DNA from: an uncultured Verrucomicrobiota bacterium | Lineage (GTDB): Bacteria; Verrucomicrobiota; Kiritimatiellia; RFP12; UBA1067 | Length of the DNA stretch: 8,233 nt | Direction: 5' to 3' | Assembly: GCA_946543025.1 (NCBI GenBank) | Contig: CAMNLN010000147.1 | Location: forward strand, 1-8,233 | The notes under the pieces: model-generated | Databases searched by the model: none | Seen by the model: only the letters and a program-made list of their open reading frames with translations | Told to the model about the DNA's origin: nothing | Shown here: positions 1-6,465 of the stretch, one piece after another | Position numbering within the stretch: the stretch's first letter is position 1 | Layout of the letters: each line of letters starts with the position of its first letter | Translations under genes and position numbers: made by a program

Positions 1-13
1 GCGGAAAAACAAT

Positions 14-34
14 TTTCAACGTTTAACTTTCAAC
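14..34 (+). repeat. Three tandem TTTCAAC-type heptamers upstream of pyrF
   Basis: Three contiguous 7-base units are visible: TTTCAAC (14-20), GTTTAAC (21-27) and TTTCAAC (28-34). The outer two are identical and the middle one differs at two positions. The array is AT-rich in an otherwise GC-rich region and ends one base before the pyrF Shine-Dalgarno core GGAG (36-39). It may be longer to the left, because the preceding bases 7-13 (AAACAAT) are only weakly similar and the window begins at 1. Short tandem heptamers of this kind are known in other bacteria, for example the STRR repeats of filamentous cyanobacteria. Their role here is unknown. Confidence 0.6.
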
Positions 35-44
35 TGGAGAACAA

Positions 45-746
45 ATGGCAGAACTTATCGTGGCGCTTGACGTGAACAGCCGCGCGGAGGCCGAGGCGAA
101 GGTGCGGCTTCTGGGTGACGCGGTGAACTTCTACAAGATCGGGCTGGAACTGTTCACGGCGGAAGGACCGGACGTGGTGAAGGCGGTGAAGGCCTTCGGC
201 AAGAAGGTGTTCCTGGACCTCAAGTTCCACGACATCCCGCGCACGGTGGAGCGCGCCGTGACGAGCGGCGGCCGGTTGGGCGTGGACCTGATGACGATCC
301 ACTCCGTGGGCGGCAAGGCGATGATCCGCGCGGCGGCGGACGCGGCGGCGGCGTTTGGCTCGAATGGCCCGAAGATCCTGGCCGTGACGGTGCTGACGTC
401 GCTCGACGCGGGCGATCTGGCGGACATCGGCGTGGCGGGCCGAACGCCGGCGGAGCAGGTGCAGGCGATGGGGCGGCTTGCGCTCGCGAACGGCGCGGCG
501 GGAATCGTCTGCAGCCCGAAGGAGGTGCGCGCGATGCGCGAGATCCTCGGGCCTGCGGCCCTGCTCGTGACGCCGGGCGTGCGGCCGGCGGGGGCGGCGG
601 TCGGCGACCAGAAGCGCGTCGCGACGCCGGGAGAGGCTGTGCGCGACGGCTCGACTCACCTCGTCGTGGGGCGGCCCATCCTCGCGGCAGACGATCCCGT
701 GGCGGCGGCGCGCGCCATCGCGGCAGAAATGGCGGCGGCCCGATGA
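45..746 (+). CDS. pyrF: Orotidine 5'-phosphate decarboxylase
   Basis: This cytosolic enzyme decarboxylates orotidine 5'-monophosphate to UMP, the last step of de novo pyrimidine synthesis. The 233-residue length is normal for the bacterial family, which forms a TIM-barrel dimer. The N-terminal strand carries the substrate-binding Asp in IVALDV (D9). K31 lies in FYKIG, and the signature DLKFHDIP gives D58, K60 and D63, so the Lys-Asp-Lys-Asp catalytic set is complete. The phosphate-binding end is present as TPGVRP (176-181) and VVGRPI (207-212). The ATG at 45 is supported by GGAG at 36-39 with five bases between them, and the coding match starts at once. The 3' end overlaps the next gene by ATGA (743-746), which suggests translational coupling. 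No truncation or odd residue is seen. Confidence 0.97.
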   Translation: MAELIVALDVNSRAEAEAKVRLLGDAVNFYKIGLELFTAEGPDVVKAVKAFGKKVFLDLKFHDIPRTVERAVTSGGRLGVDLMTIHSVGGKAMIRAAADAAAAFGSNGPKILAVTVLTSLDAGDLADIGVAGRTPAEQVQAMGRLALANGAAGIVCSPKEVRAMREILGPAALLVTPGVRPAGAAVGDQKRVATPGEAVRDGSTHLVVGRPILAADDPVAAARAIAAEMAAAR

Positions 747-1978
747 GCGGCCCGGACAGCCGCCGGCGCGTGGTCGTGACGGGCATGGGGGTGGTCAGCC
801 CGCTCGGCAACGACGTGGAGACGGCGTTCGCGCGCCTCAAGACGTTCACGAATTGCGTGGAGACGGTCCCCGAGCTTGCCGAGTACGAGGGACTCAATTC
901 CCATCTCGCCGCCCGTTGCCGCTTCGAGCGTCCCGCGCATTATACGCGCAAGGTGGTCCGGACGATGGGCGAGTGCTCGATCTACGCCCTCAACGCGACG
1001 GAGCAGGCGATCGCGCAGGCGGGGCTCGACGAGGCGACGCTGCAGGGCGGGCGGTGCGGCGTGGCGTACGGCTCGTGCTCCGGCTCGATCCCCGCGCTCC
1101 TCGACTTCTACTCGATGCTGGTGACGAAGAAGGTGCAGAACGTCACCTCCGGCACCTACCTGAAGCTGATGCCGCAGACGACGGCCGTCAACTTGAGCGT
1201 CCATTTCAAGACGCACGGACGCCTGGTGCCGACGGGGACGGCGTGCACGAGCGGGTCGCTCGCGCTCGGAAACGCCGCCGAGCTGATCCGCTGGGGCGTG
1301 CAGGACGTGATGATCGCGGGCGGCGCGGAAGAGTTCAGCGCCACGCAGGTGGCGATCTTCGACACGCTCTACGCCACGTCGCTCCGCAACGACGCGCCGC
1401 GCGCCACGCCTGCGCCGTACGACGTCTCGCGCGACGGGCTCGTCATCGGCGACGGCGCGGGGACGTTCATCCTCGAGGAGCTCGGCCATGCCAAGGCGCG
1501 CGGCGCGACGATCCTTGCCGAGCTGGTCGGCTTCGCCGAGACGACGGACGGCACGCACGTCACCAACCCGAACGCCGACACGATGGCGTACGCGCTGAGG
1601 GACGCGCTTGCGGACGCGGCGCTCGCCCCGTCGGCGATCGGCTACGTGAACGGACACGGAACCGCCACGCGCGCGGGCGACGTCGCCGAGACCACCGCCA
1701 CGCGGGCCGTCTTCGGCCGCGCCGTGCCGATCTCCTCCATCAAGAGCTACGTCGGCCACACGCTCGGCGCCTGCGGCGCGATCGAGGCGGCGATGACGGT
1801 GAAATCCCTCCAGACGGGCTGGTATCCGCCTACGCTCAACCTCGCGACGCCCGATCCCGCCTGCGCCGAGCTCGACTATGTCGCCGGCGAGGGGCGGCAA
1901 ATCGACGCCGAGTACGCGATGAGCAACAATTTCGCGTTCGGCGGCGTCAACACGTCTCTCGTCTTCAGGCGCACGTGA
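743..1978 (+). CDS. Beta-ketoacyl-ACP synthase, FabF-like (KAS II superfamily)
   Basis: A thiolase-fold condensing enzyme of 411 residues, the usual length for FabB/FabF proteins. It would condense an acyl-enzyme with malonyl-ACP to extend a fatty-acyl or related chain in the cytosol. The N-terminal VVVTGMGVVSPLG (10-22) is typical. The Cys-His-His catalytic set is intact: C168 in GTACTSGS, H305 in NGHGTAT and H339 in KSYVGHTLG, with K334 just before the last. The C-terminal glycine loop reads NNFAFGGVNTS. Several motifs differ from housekeeping E. coli FabF, which as I remember it has AHGTST, KSMTGHLLG and SFGFGGTN. The forms here recall the specialised FabF-like synthases of aryl-polyene clusters, so the subfamily is uncertain and no symbol is given. 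The ATG overlaps the pyrF stop. I see no strong Shine-Dalgarno, which fits coupled translation. Confidence 0.93.
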   Translation: MSGPDSRRRVVVTGMGVVSPLGNDVETAFARLKTFTNCVETVPELAEYEGLNSHLAARCRFERPAHYTRKVVRTMGECSIYALNATEQAIAQAGLDEATLQGGRCGVAYGSCSGSIPALLDFYSMLVTKKVQNVTSGTYLKLMPQTTAVNLSVHFKTHGRLVPTGTACTSGSLALGNAAELIRWGVQDVMIAGGAEEFSATQVAIFDTLYATSLRNDAPRATPAPYDVSRDGLVIGDGAGTFILEELGHAKARGATILAELVGFAETTDGTHVTNPNADTMAYALRDALADAALAPSAIGYVNGHGTATRAGDVAETTATRAVFGRAVPISSIKSYVGHTLGACGAIEAAMTVKSLQTGWYPPTLNLATPDPACAELDYVAGEGRQIDAEYAMSNNFAFGGVNTSLVFRRT

Positions 1979-2018
1979 CGCGCCGAAAAGCCGTTCCATA
2001 TCCGAAAGGACAAAAACC

Positions 2019-3152
2019 ATGCAGACGACACGCAGAGAATTCATCGGCGCGGCGACGCTCGCCGCAGGCGGACTGTACGCGGCGGAGGCCAAGCCGGCCC
2101 CGTTCTATCGCGGCGCGCTCCTTCACCTCGGCTCGAACATGTGGGGCGACTATCCCGCCGGCCCGGACGACCTCGCGAAGAGCGACGAAGAGCTGAAGAC
2201 GCGGCCCAACCCCGTCGGCCCCGCCGGCAAGCCCACGCCCTACCACAGCTACGTCATCTGCCGCGACGACCTCTGGAAGAAGTCCGTCGACCGCATGGCC
2301 GAGAAAAAGATGAACCTCGTCTTCATCGACCTCGGCGAGGCCATCGCCTACCCGAGCCACCCGGAACTCGCGGTGGCCGGCACGTGGAGCGTGGAGAAGA
2401 CGCGCGCCGAGCTCGCGCGCATCCGCAGCCTCGGCATGGAGCCGATGCCCAAGCTCAACTTCTCCACCTGCCACGACTCCTGGCTCAAGGACTACCATCG
2501 CATGGTCTCCACGCCGGCGTACTACAAGGTGGTGGCGGACGTCATCGCGGACGTCTGCGCGATCTTCGACAAGCCCGCGTTCTTCCATCTCGGCTTCGAC
2601 GAGGAGGTGCCCGTGGCGGGCAAGAACAACTTCCACGCCACCTTCCGCCAGGGCGACCTCTGGTGGCACGACCTGCTCTATACCGTCGGACAGGTCGAGC
2701 GCAACGGTTCCCGCGCCGTGATGTGGTCGGACAAGATCTGCGACGGGCGCGAGGCCTTTCTCGCGCGCATGCCGAAGAACGTGCTGCTCTCGCCGTGGTA
2801 CTACGGCGCGGACTTCAGCGACAAGCACCTCGCCTGGGACAAGTCCTTCGAGACGAAAGGCGGCACGTGGGCCGTCCAGCGCAACCTCGCCGCCTCGTTC
2901 GTCGCGCTCAACGACGCCGGCTACGACCTTCTGCCCTGCACCTCCAACTGGTCGCGCGACGACGCGGCCGAGGCGCTCGTCTCGTTCTGCAAAACGCGCC
3001 TCGATCCGAAACGGCTCAAGGGCATTTACACGGCCCCGTGGAAGATGACAATTCCCGACGGAGAGAAAAAGAAGAACGTCACGAAGACGCTCGAAGGCAT
3101 CGACCTCTTCGCCGCCGCGATGGACAAGCATTATCCAGTGGTTAGTGGCTAG
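2019..3152 (+). CDS. Tat-exported TIM-barrel protein, GH20-like
   Basis: A 377-residue protein, probably sugar-active, whose exact reaction I cannot name. The N-terminus has a twin-arginine signal TRREFIG (4-10), a short hydrophobic stretch and a likely cleavage after AEA (22-24), so it should be exported folded. The rest reads as a (beta/alpha)8 barrel with strand-like segments near 32-42, 99-107, 140-149, 188-196, 232-238, 254-263, 302-311 and 333-341. Strand 4 ends in FHLGFDEE (H190, D194, E195), which resembles the H-x-G-x-D-E catalytic motif of GH20 hexosaminidases. Tryptophans at W236, W260, W311 and W341 lie at strand ends, as in sugar-binding barrels. It is shorter than normal GH20 enzymes and lacks their N-terminal accessory domain. 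AAGGA (2006-2010) lies eight bases before the ATG. The last codons and the TAG stop lie in a heptamer array. The rhamnosidase downstream supports a role in glycan breakdown, but a non-catalytic binding protein cannot be excluded. Confidence 0.85.
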   Translation: MQTTRREFIGAATLAAGGLYAAEAKPAPFYRGALLHLGSNMWGDYPAGPDDLAKSDEELKTRPNPVGPAGKPTPYHSYVICRDDLWKKSVDRMAEKKMNLVFIDLGEAIAYPSHPELAVAGTWSVEKTRAELARIRSLGMEPMPKLNFSTCHDSWLKDYHRMVSTPAYYKVVADVIADVCAIFDKPAFFHLGFDEEVPVAGKNNFHATFRQGDLWWHDLLYTVGQVERNGSRAVMWSDKICDGREAFLARMPKNVLLSPWYYGADFSDKHLAWDKSFETKGGTWAVQRNLAASFVALNDAGYDLLPCTSNWSRDDAAEALVSFCKTRLDPKRLKGIYTAPWKMTIPDGEKKKNVTKTLEGIDLFAAAMDKHYPVVSG

Positions 3153-3178
3153 TGGGTAGGGGGTAGGGGCGAGTGGTT
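3137..3178 (+). repeat. Six tandem AGTGGTT-type heptamers across a gene's 3' end
   Basis: Six contiguous 7-base units are visible: AGTGGTT (3137), AGTGGCT (3144), AGTGGGT (3151), AGGGGGT (3158), AGGGGCG (3165) and AGTGGTT (3172). The first and last are identical and the inner ones vary at one to three positions. The array begins inside the upstream coding region, encodes its last residues (VVSG) and supplies its TAG stop at 3150-3152. The remainder fills most of the gap before the rhamnosidase gene. The G-rich strand is the coding strand. Confidence 0.75.
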
Positions 3179-3208
3179 GCGGTCGAGTAAAAATGAAGAA
3201 GGGTTAAG

Positions 3209-6200
3209 ATGAAAAGAGTGGCAGGGTTTCTGTGCATGCTCGCGTTGGCGGCATCCGGGGCGGGCGAAGAGCCGTACGGTCTGACGGTGGAGCGTCTGGC
3301 GGACCCGTGCGGCGTGGATGCGGCGGCGCCGCGCTTCGGCTGGAAGATGGCGGCGGCGAACGGCACGACGGACGCGCGGCAGACCGCGTACCGCGTGCTG
3401 GTGGCGTCTAGCCTCGAGAAGCTGGCGTCCGACACGGGCGACATGTGGGATTCGGGGAAGGTCGCCGGCGACAGGTCGATCGACGTCGCCTACGGCGGCG
3501 CGCCGCTCGCCTCGTCGCGGCGCTACTGGTGGAAGGTGCGCACGTGGGACGGCACGGGCGAGGCGTCCGCATGGAGCGTACCGTCCGAATGGGTGACCGG
3601 CATCCTGCCGCCCGACGCCTGGAAGGCCAAGTGGATCGGCCCCGCGCCCGAGACGCGCCCCGACGCCGACCTCGCCGGCGCGCACTGGATCACGGCGCCG
3701 AAGGGAAAGAAGGGCACGGTGACGCTCCGCCGCACGTTCATGTTCTCCGGCGCGGAGCGGGGCGAGTATGTGGAGATGGTGCACGCCGCGATTCCCCAGC
3801 ACGTCGTGCGCGTCAACGGCAAGACGTGCCACCTCCACAGCGGGCACTTCCACGACTGGCGCTTCCTGCGCTTTCGCGATATTACGCCGTGGCTCGTGGA
3901 AGGCGAGAACACGGTCGAGGTCGAAATCGTGTCCGACGGCTTCAACCCGTCCGTGAAGGAACCCTACGCGTTCCTCGCCCTCTTCAACCTGCCAGGCGGG
4001 AAGTCGTTCGGCACGGATGCGTCCTGGACCTCGCCCGACGGCGCCGTGACGTCGCTCGGTGCGGCGAAGGAGCCTGCGTTCGCGAAAGGCCTCGTCGCGC
4101 GATGCGAGAACGCCTCGCCCGCGTTCGAGAAGACCTTCTCCGTCTCGAAGCCGGTCGTCTCCGCCGTCCTGCACGTGACGGGCGTGGGCTTCTACGAAGC
4201 TTCTCTCAACGGCGCGAAGATCGGCAAGAAGGTGCTCGATCCCTCGCCGACCTGCTACGACCGGCACGTCCTCTACTCAACCTACGACCTCGGCTACCGG
4301 GTGAAGTCCGGCGCGAACATGCTGCGCATCCTCGTGGGCCACGGCTGGTACGACGTGCGTTCCATCGCCACGTGGAACTTCGACGTCGCGCCGTGGCGCG
4401 ACTTCCCGCGCGCGATCGCCCAGCTGGAACTGACCTTTGCGGACGGCACGCGCGAGACGGTCGTCTCCGACGGCTCGTGGCGCCAGGTGGAGAGTCCCGT
4501 GGGGTACGACTGCATCCGCGAGGGCGAGGTGATCGGCGCGCACGACCCCGCGATGCCCGATCTCGCGGGCCGCGTGGTGCGGGCGGTCGAGGTGCCGGGG
4601 CCGAAGGGCGCGCTCACGGCCGAGAACTGTCCCGGCGCCGAGGTGATGCGTACGCTCAAGCCCCGTTCCGTCAAGGACCTCGGCGGCGGCGCGTACATGA
4701 TCGAGTTCCCCGAGAACATGGCCGGCTGGATGCGCCTCGTGCTGCGCGGGCAGGAGAAGGGCGACGTGGTGTCGGTGCGCTACGACGAGCGCGTGGGCGC
4801 GGACGGCTCGCCCGCGGCGGATTCCGTGCGCGACGGCCTGCACGACAAGGTGCCGGAGGGCAGGGAGCGCCGCGCGATCGACTGCCATTTCCGCTACACG
4901 GCCTCGCAGCGCGTCTGCGCGCAGGACGCCGCGTTCCAGACGGACCGCTACGTCTGCGCGGGCCGCGACGGAGAGGTCTACGAGCCCCGCTTCACCTACA
5001 ACGGCTTCCAGCACGTCCTCGTCAAGGGCCTGCGGCGCGCGCCGGCGCCGGAGGACGTGACGGCCTGCATCGTGCACACCGCGTTCCCCACGATCGGCTC
5101 CTTCGCGTGCTCCGACGAGACGCTCAACACCCTCATGGCGATGGGCGAGCGCGCCTACCGCTCGAACTTCGTCGACGGCTACCCAACGGACTGCCCGCAC
5201 CGCGAGAAGAACGGCTGGACCGGCGACGCGTCGATCGCCTCCGAGCTGGCGCAATACTGCTTCGAGAACACGGCCGCCTACGAGAAGTGGCTGCGCGACG
5301 TCTGCGACACGCAACTCCCGAACGGCGACATCTGCTGCATCGCGCCCACGTCGGGCTGGGGCTTCCGGTGGGGCAACGGCCCCGCGTGGGACAGCGCGCT
5401 GCCCGTGATCGCCTGGAACCTCTGGATCTACCGCGACGACCGTCGCGCGCTCGACGCGATCTACCCCGCGCTCACGCGCTACCTCGCCTACACGGCGACG
5501 CGCGCGAACGCCGACGGCCTCGTGAAGCACGGCCTCGGCGACTGGATTCCCGTCGACCGCGCGTCCTATCCGTCCGTCGAGCTGACAAGTTCCTGCTACT
5601 ACTACCAGGCGCTCCGGATCGCGGCCGAGATCGCCGCCGTCAAGGGACTCGCCGCTGAATCGGCGTCGTATGCCGCCGCCGCCGCGCAGACGCGCGCCGG
5701 GATCAACAAGAAGTTCTATCGCGGAGGCGGCACGTACGACAACGGCGCGCAGACGGCGCAGGCGTTCCCGATCGCCTACGGCGTGGTCGAGGACGCCGAG
5801 CGGGCCGCGACGGCCGCGAAACTCGTCGAAAGCGTGGCGCGCACGGGCTGCCACGTGAACATGGGGCTTCTCGGCACGAAGCACGTGTTCCGCGCGCTTT
5901 CCCGCATCGGACGCACCGACCTTGCGTTCAGAATGCTCGTGAACCCCACGAAGCCCTCGATGGCGGAGTGGATCCAGAAGGGCGGCACCACGCTCTGGGA
6001 GGACTGGGGCGACGGAGCGAGCCGCAACCATATCATGTTCGGCGACTTCATGGGCTGGGCCTACCAGTATCTCGCGGGCATCCAGCTGCCGGAGACGGAA
6101 AGTTCCACAAGCGCCGTGCCGACGGTCAAGGCGCGCGGATTCAAGGAGATTGTCATCGCGCCGCAGTTCATCGACGAACTCGCGTGGGTTCGGGCGTCCG

Positions 6201-6376
6201 TGAACGGCCCCTATGGCATGATCGCCGCCGCCTGGACGCGCGAGGGCACGGACGTGAAGCTCACGGCGACGGTGCCGCCGAACACGACGGCGGTCGTGCG
6301 CCTGCCCGGCCAGCCGGACCGCCGCGTGGGTTCCGGTACGCACGTGTTTGTCGTTGCGAAAAATGCGGGAATGTGA
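3209..6376 (+). CDS. Secreted alpha-L-rhamnosidase, glycoside hydrolase family GH78
   Basis: An inverting glycosidase that removes terminal alpha-L-rhamnose from polysaccharides or glycosides, here outside the cytoplasm. The protein has 1055 residues. A Sec signal peptide covers about 1-18. An Ig/FnIII-like N domain (about 22-132) contains VERLADPCGVDAAAPRFGW. A jelly-roll resembling a CBM67-type domain follows (about 155-285), then a second beta-sandwich of the Bac_rhamnosid_N type (about 300-460). A further beta domain lies at about 490-625, the (alpha/alpha)6 catalytic barrel at about 628-965, and a C-terminal beta domain to the end. The GH78 signature DCPHREKNGWTGD gives D661, E666 and D673, with the same spacing as D567, E572 and D579 of Bacillus RhaB. 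E931 in TTLWEDWGD matches its general-base Glu. The ATG follows GAAGAAGGG (3195-3203) by five bases. The stop TGA also forms part of a candidate promoter for the next gene. The enzyme appears complete and active. Confidence 0.95.
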   Translation: MKRVAGFLCMLALAASGAGEEPYGLTVERLADPCGVDAAAPRFGWKMAAANGTTDARQTAYRVLVASSLEKLASDTGDMWDSGKVAGDRSIDVAYGGAPLASSRRYWWKVRTWDGTGEASAWSVPSEWVTGILPPDAWKAKWIGPAPETRPDADLAGAHWITAPKGKKGTVTLRRTFMFSGAERGEYVEMVHAAIPQHVVRVNGKTCHLHSGHFHDWRFLRFRDITPWLVEGENTVEVEIVSDGFNPSVKEPYAFLALFNLPGGKSFGTDASWTSPDGAVTSLGAAKEPAFAKGLVARCENASPAFEKTFSVSKPVVSAVLHVTGVGFYEASLNGAKIGKKVLDPSPTCYDRHVLYSTYDLGYRVKSGANMLRILVGHGWYDVRSIATWNFDVAPWRDFPRAIAQLELTFADGTRETVVSDGSWRQVESPVGYDCIREGEVIGAHDPAMPDLAGRVVRAVEVPGPKGALTAENCPGAEVMRTLKPRSVKDLGGGAYMIEFPENMAGWMRLVLRGQEKGDVVSVRYDERVGADGSPAADSVRDGLHDKVPEGRERRAIDCHFRYTASQRVCAQDAAFQTDRYVCAGRDGEVYEPRFTYNGFQHVLVKGLRRAPAPEDVTACIVHTAFPTIGSFACSDETLNTLMAMGERAYRSNFVDGYPTDCPHREKNGWTGDASIASELAQYCFENTAAYEKWLRDVCDTQLPNGDICCIAPTSGWGFRWGNGPAWDSALPVIAWNLWIYRDDRRALDAIYPALTRYLAYTATRANADGLVKHGLGDWIPVDRASYPSVELTSSCYYYQALRIAAEIAAVKGLAAESASYAAAAAQTRAGINKKFYRGGGTYDNGAQTAQAFPIAYGVVEDAERAATAAKLVESVARTGCHVNMGLLGTKHVFRALSRIGRTDLAFRMLVNPTKPSMAEWIQKGGTTLWEDWGDGASRNHIMFGDFMGWAYQYLAGIQLPETESSTSAVPTVKARGFKEIVIAPQFIDELAWVRASVNGPYGMIAAAWTREGTDVKLTATVPPNTTAVVRLPGQPDRRVGSGTHVFVVAKNAGM

Positions 6377-6382
6377 TATGGT
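6354..6382 (+). promoter_or_regulatory. Candidate sigma70-type promoter with extended -10
   Basis: A -35-like TTGCGA (6354-6359, four of six consensus bases) is followed after 17 bases by TATGGT (6377-6382, four of six). TGA directly before the latter makes an extended -10 (TGn). That TGA (6374-6376) is also the stop codon of the rhamnosidase gene. Transcription would begin near 6389 and give a leader of about 73 bases for the PATR-protein gene. A second -10-like hexamer, TACAAT (6392-6397, five of six), lies just downstream but has no convincing -35. The stretch is unusually AT-rich for this window. This is a consensus match only. Confidence 0.45.
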
Positions 6383-6410
6383 ATCGGCAAGTACAATTTT
6401 AATCAGGTGA

Positions 6411-6444
6411 TGCCGGCATGCCGCGCAAGCGGTGCGCGCCGGCA
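6411..6444 (+). promoter_or_regulatory. GC-rich leader hairpin with GCAA loop before the RBS
   Basis: Perfect 7-base arms TGCCGGC (6411-6417) and GCCGGCA (6438-6444) enclose an inner stem CCGC/GCGG (6421-6424 with 6429-6432) capped by GCAA (6425-6428), a GNRA-type tetraloop. An internal loop of three and five bases separates the stems. No U tract follows, so it is not a typical intrinsic terminator. It ends where the purine-rich AAGAAGGAG (6444-6452) ribosome binding site of the PATR gene starts. It could therefore influence translation or mRNA stability. Function is inferred from position only. Confidence 0.5.
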
Positions 6445-6465
6445 AGAAGGAGCGCAGGACAATGA
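6418..6465 (+). CDS. Possible 15-residue upstream ORF (leader peptide)
   Basis: An ATG at 6418 opens a 15-codon frame, MPRKRCAPARRSAGQ, ending at TGA 6463-6465. Its stop overlaps the ATG of the PATR gene as ATGA (6462-6465). AGGTGAT at 6405-6411 matches the 3' part of the extended Shine-Dalgarno sequence and lies six bases before the ATG. The start codon falls in the internal loop of the leader hairpin. The peptide is basic and shows no recognisable motif. Short frames with such signals arise by chance, so this is only a candidate for translational coupling or leader control. Confidence 0.2.
   Translation: MPRKRCAPARRSAGQ

Noticed and set aside
14..34. CRISPR or phage attachment site
   Set aside because: The units are 7 bases with no spacers, and there is no integrase or cas gene nearby.
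1979..2018. Promoter or terminator between the ketoacyl synthase and Tat-signal genes
   Set aside because: Only a Shine-Dalgarno is evident in these 40 bases. No paired -35/-10 or hairpin with a T tract was found.
656..2092. Minus-strand open frame of 478 codons opposite the ketoacyl synthase
   Set aside because: The + strand has complete KAS motifs over the same interval; the reverse translation is Arg/Ala/Asp-rich without a recognisable family.
1965..3131. Minus-strand open frame of 388 codons opposite the Tat-signal gene
   Set aside because: The forward frame has a Shine-Dalgarno, a Tat signal and an ordered barrel; the reverse frame has low-complexity composition and no ribosome binding site support.
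3193..3207. Four-codon frame ATG AAG AAG GGT TAA just before the rhamnosidase start
   Set aside because: Its codons are simply the purine-rich Shine-Dalgarno of the rhamnosidase, and no ribosome binding site precedes it.
6411..6444. Intrinsic terminator after the rhamnosidase gene
   Set aside because: The hairpin is strong but is followed by AAGAAGGAG, not a T run, and it lies downstream of the candidate promoter for the next gene.
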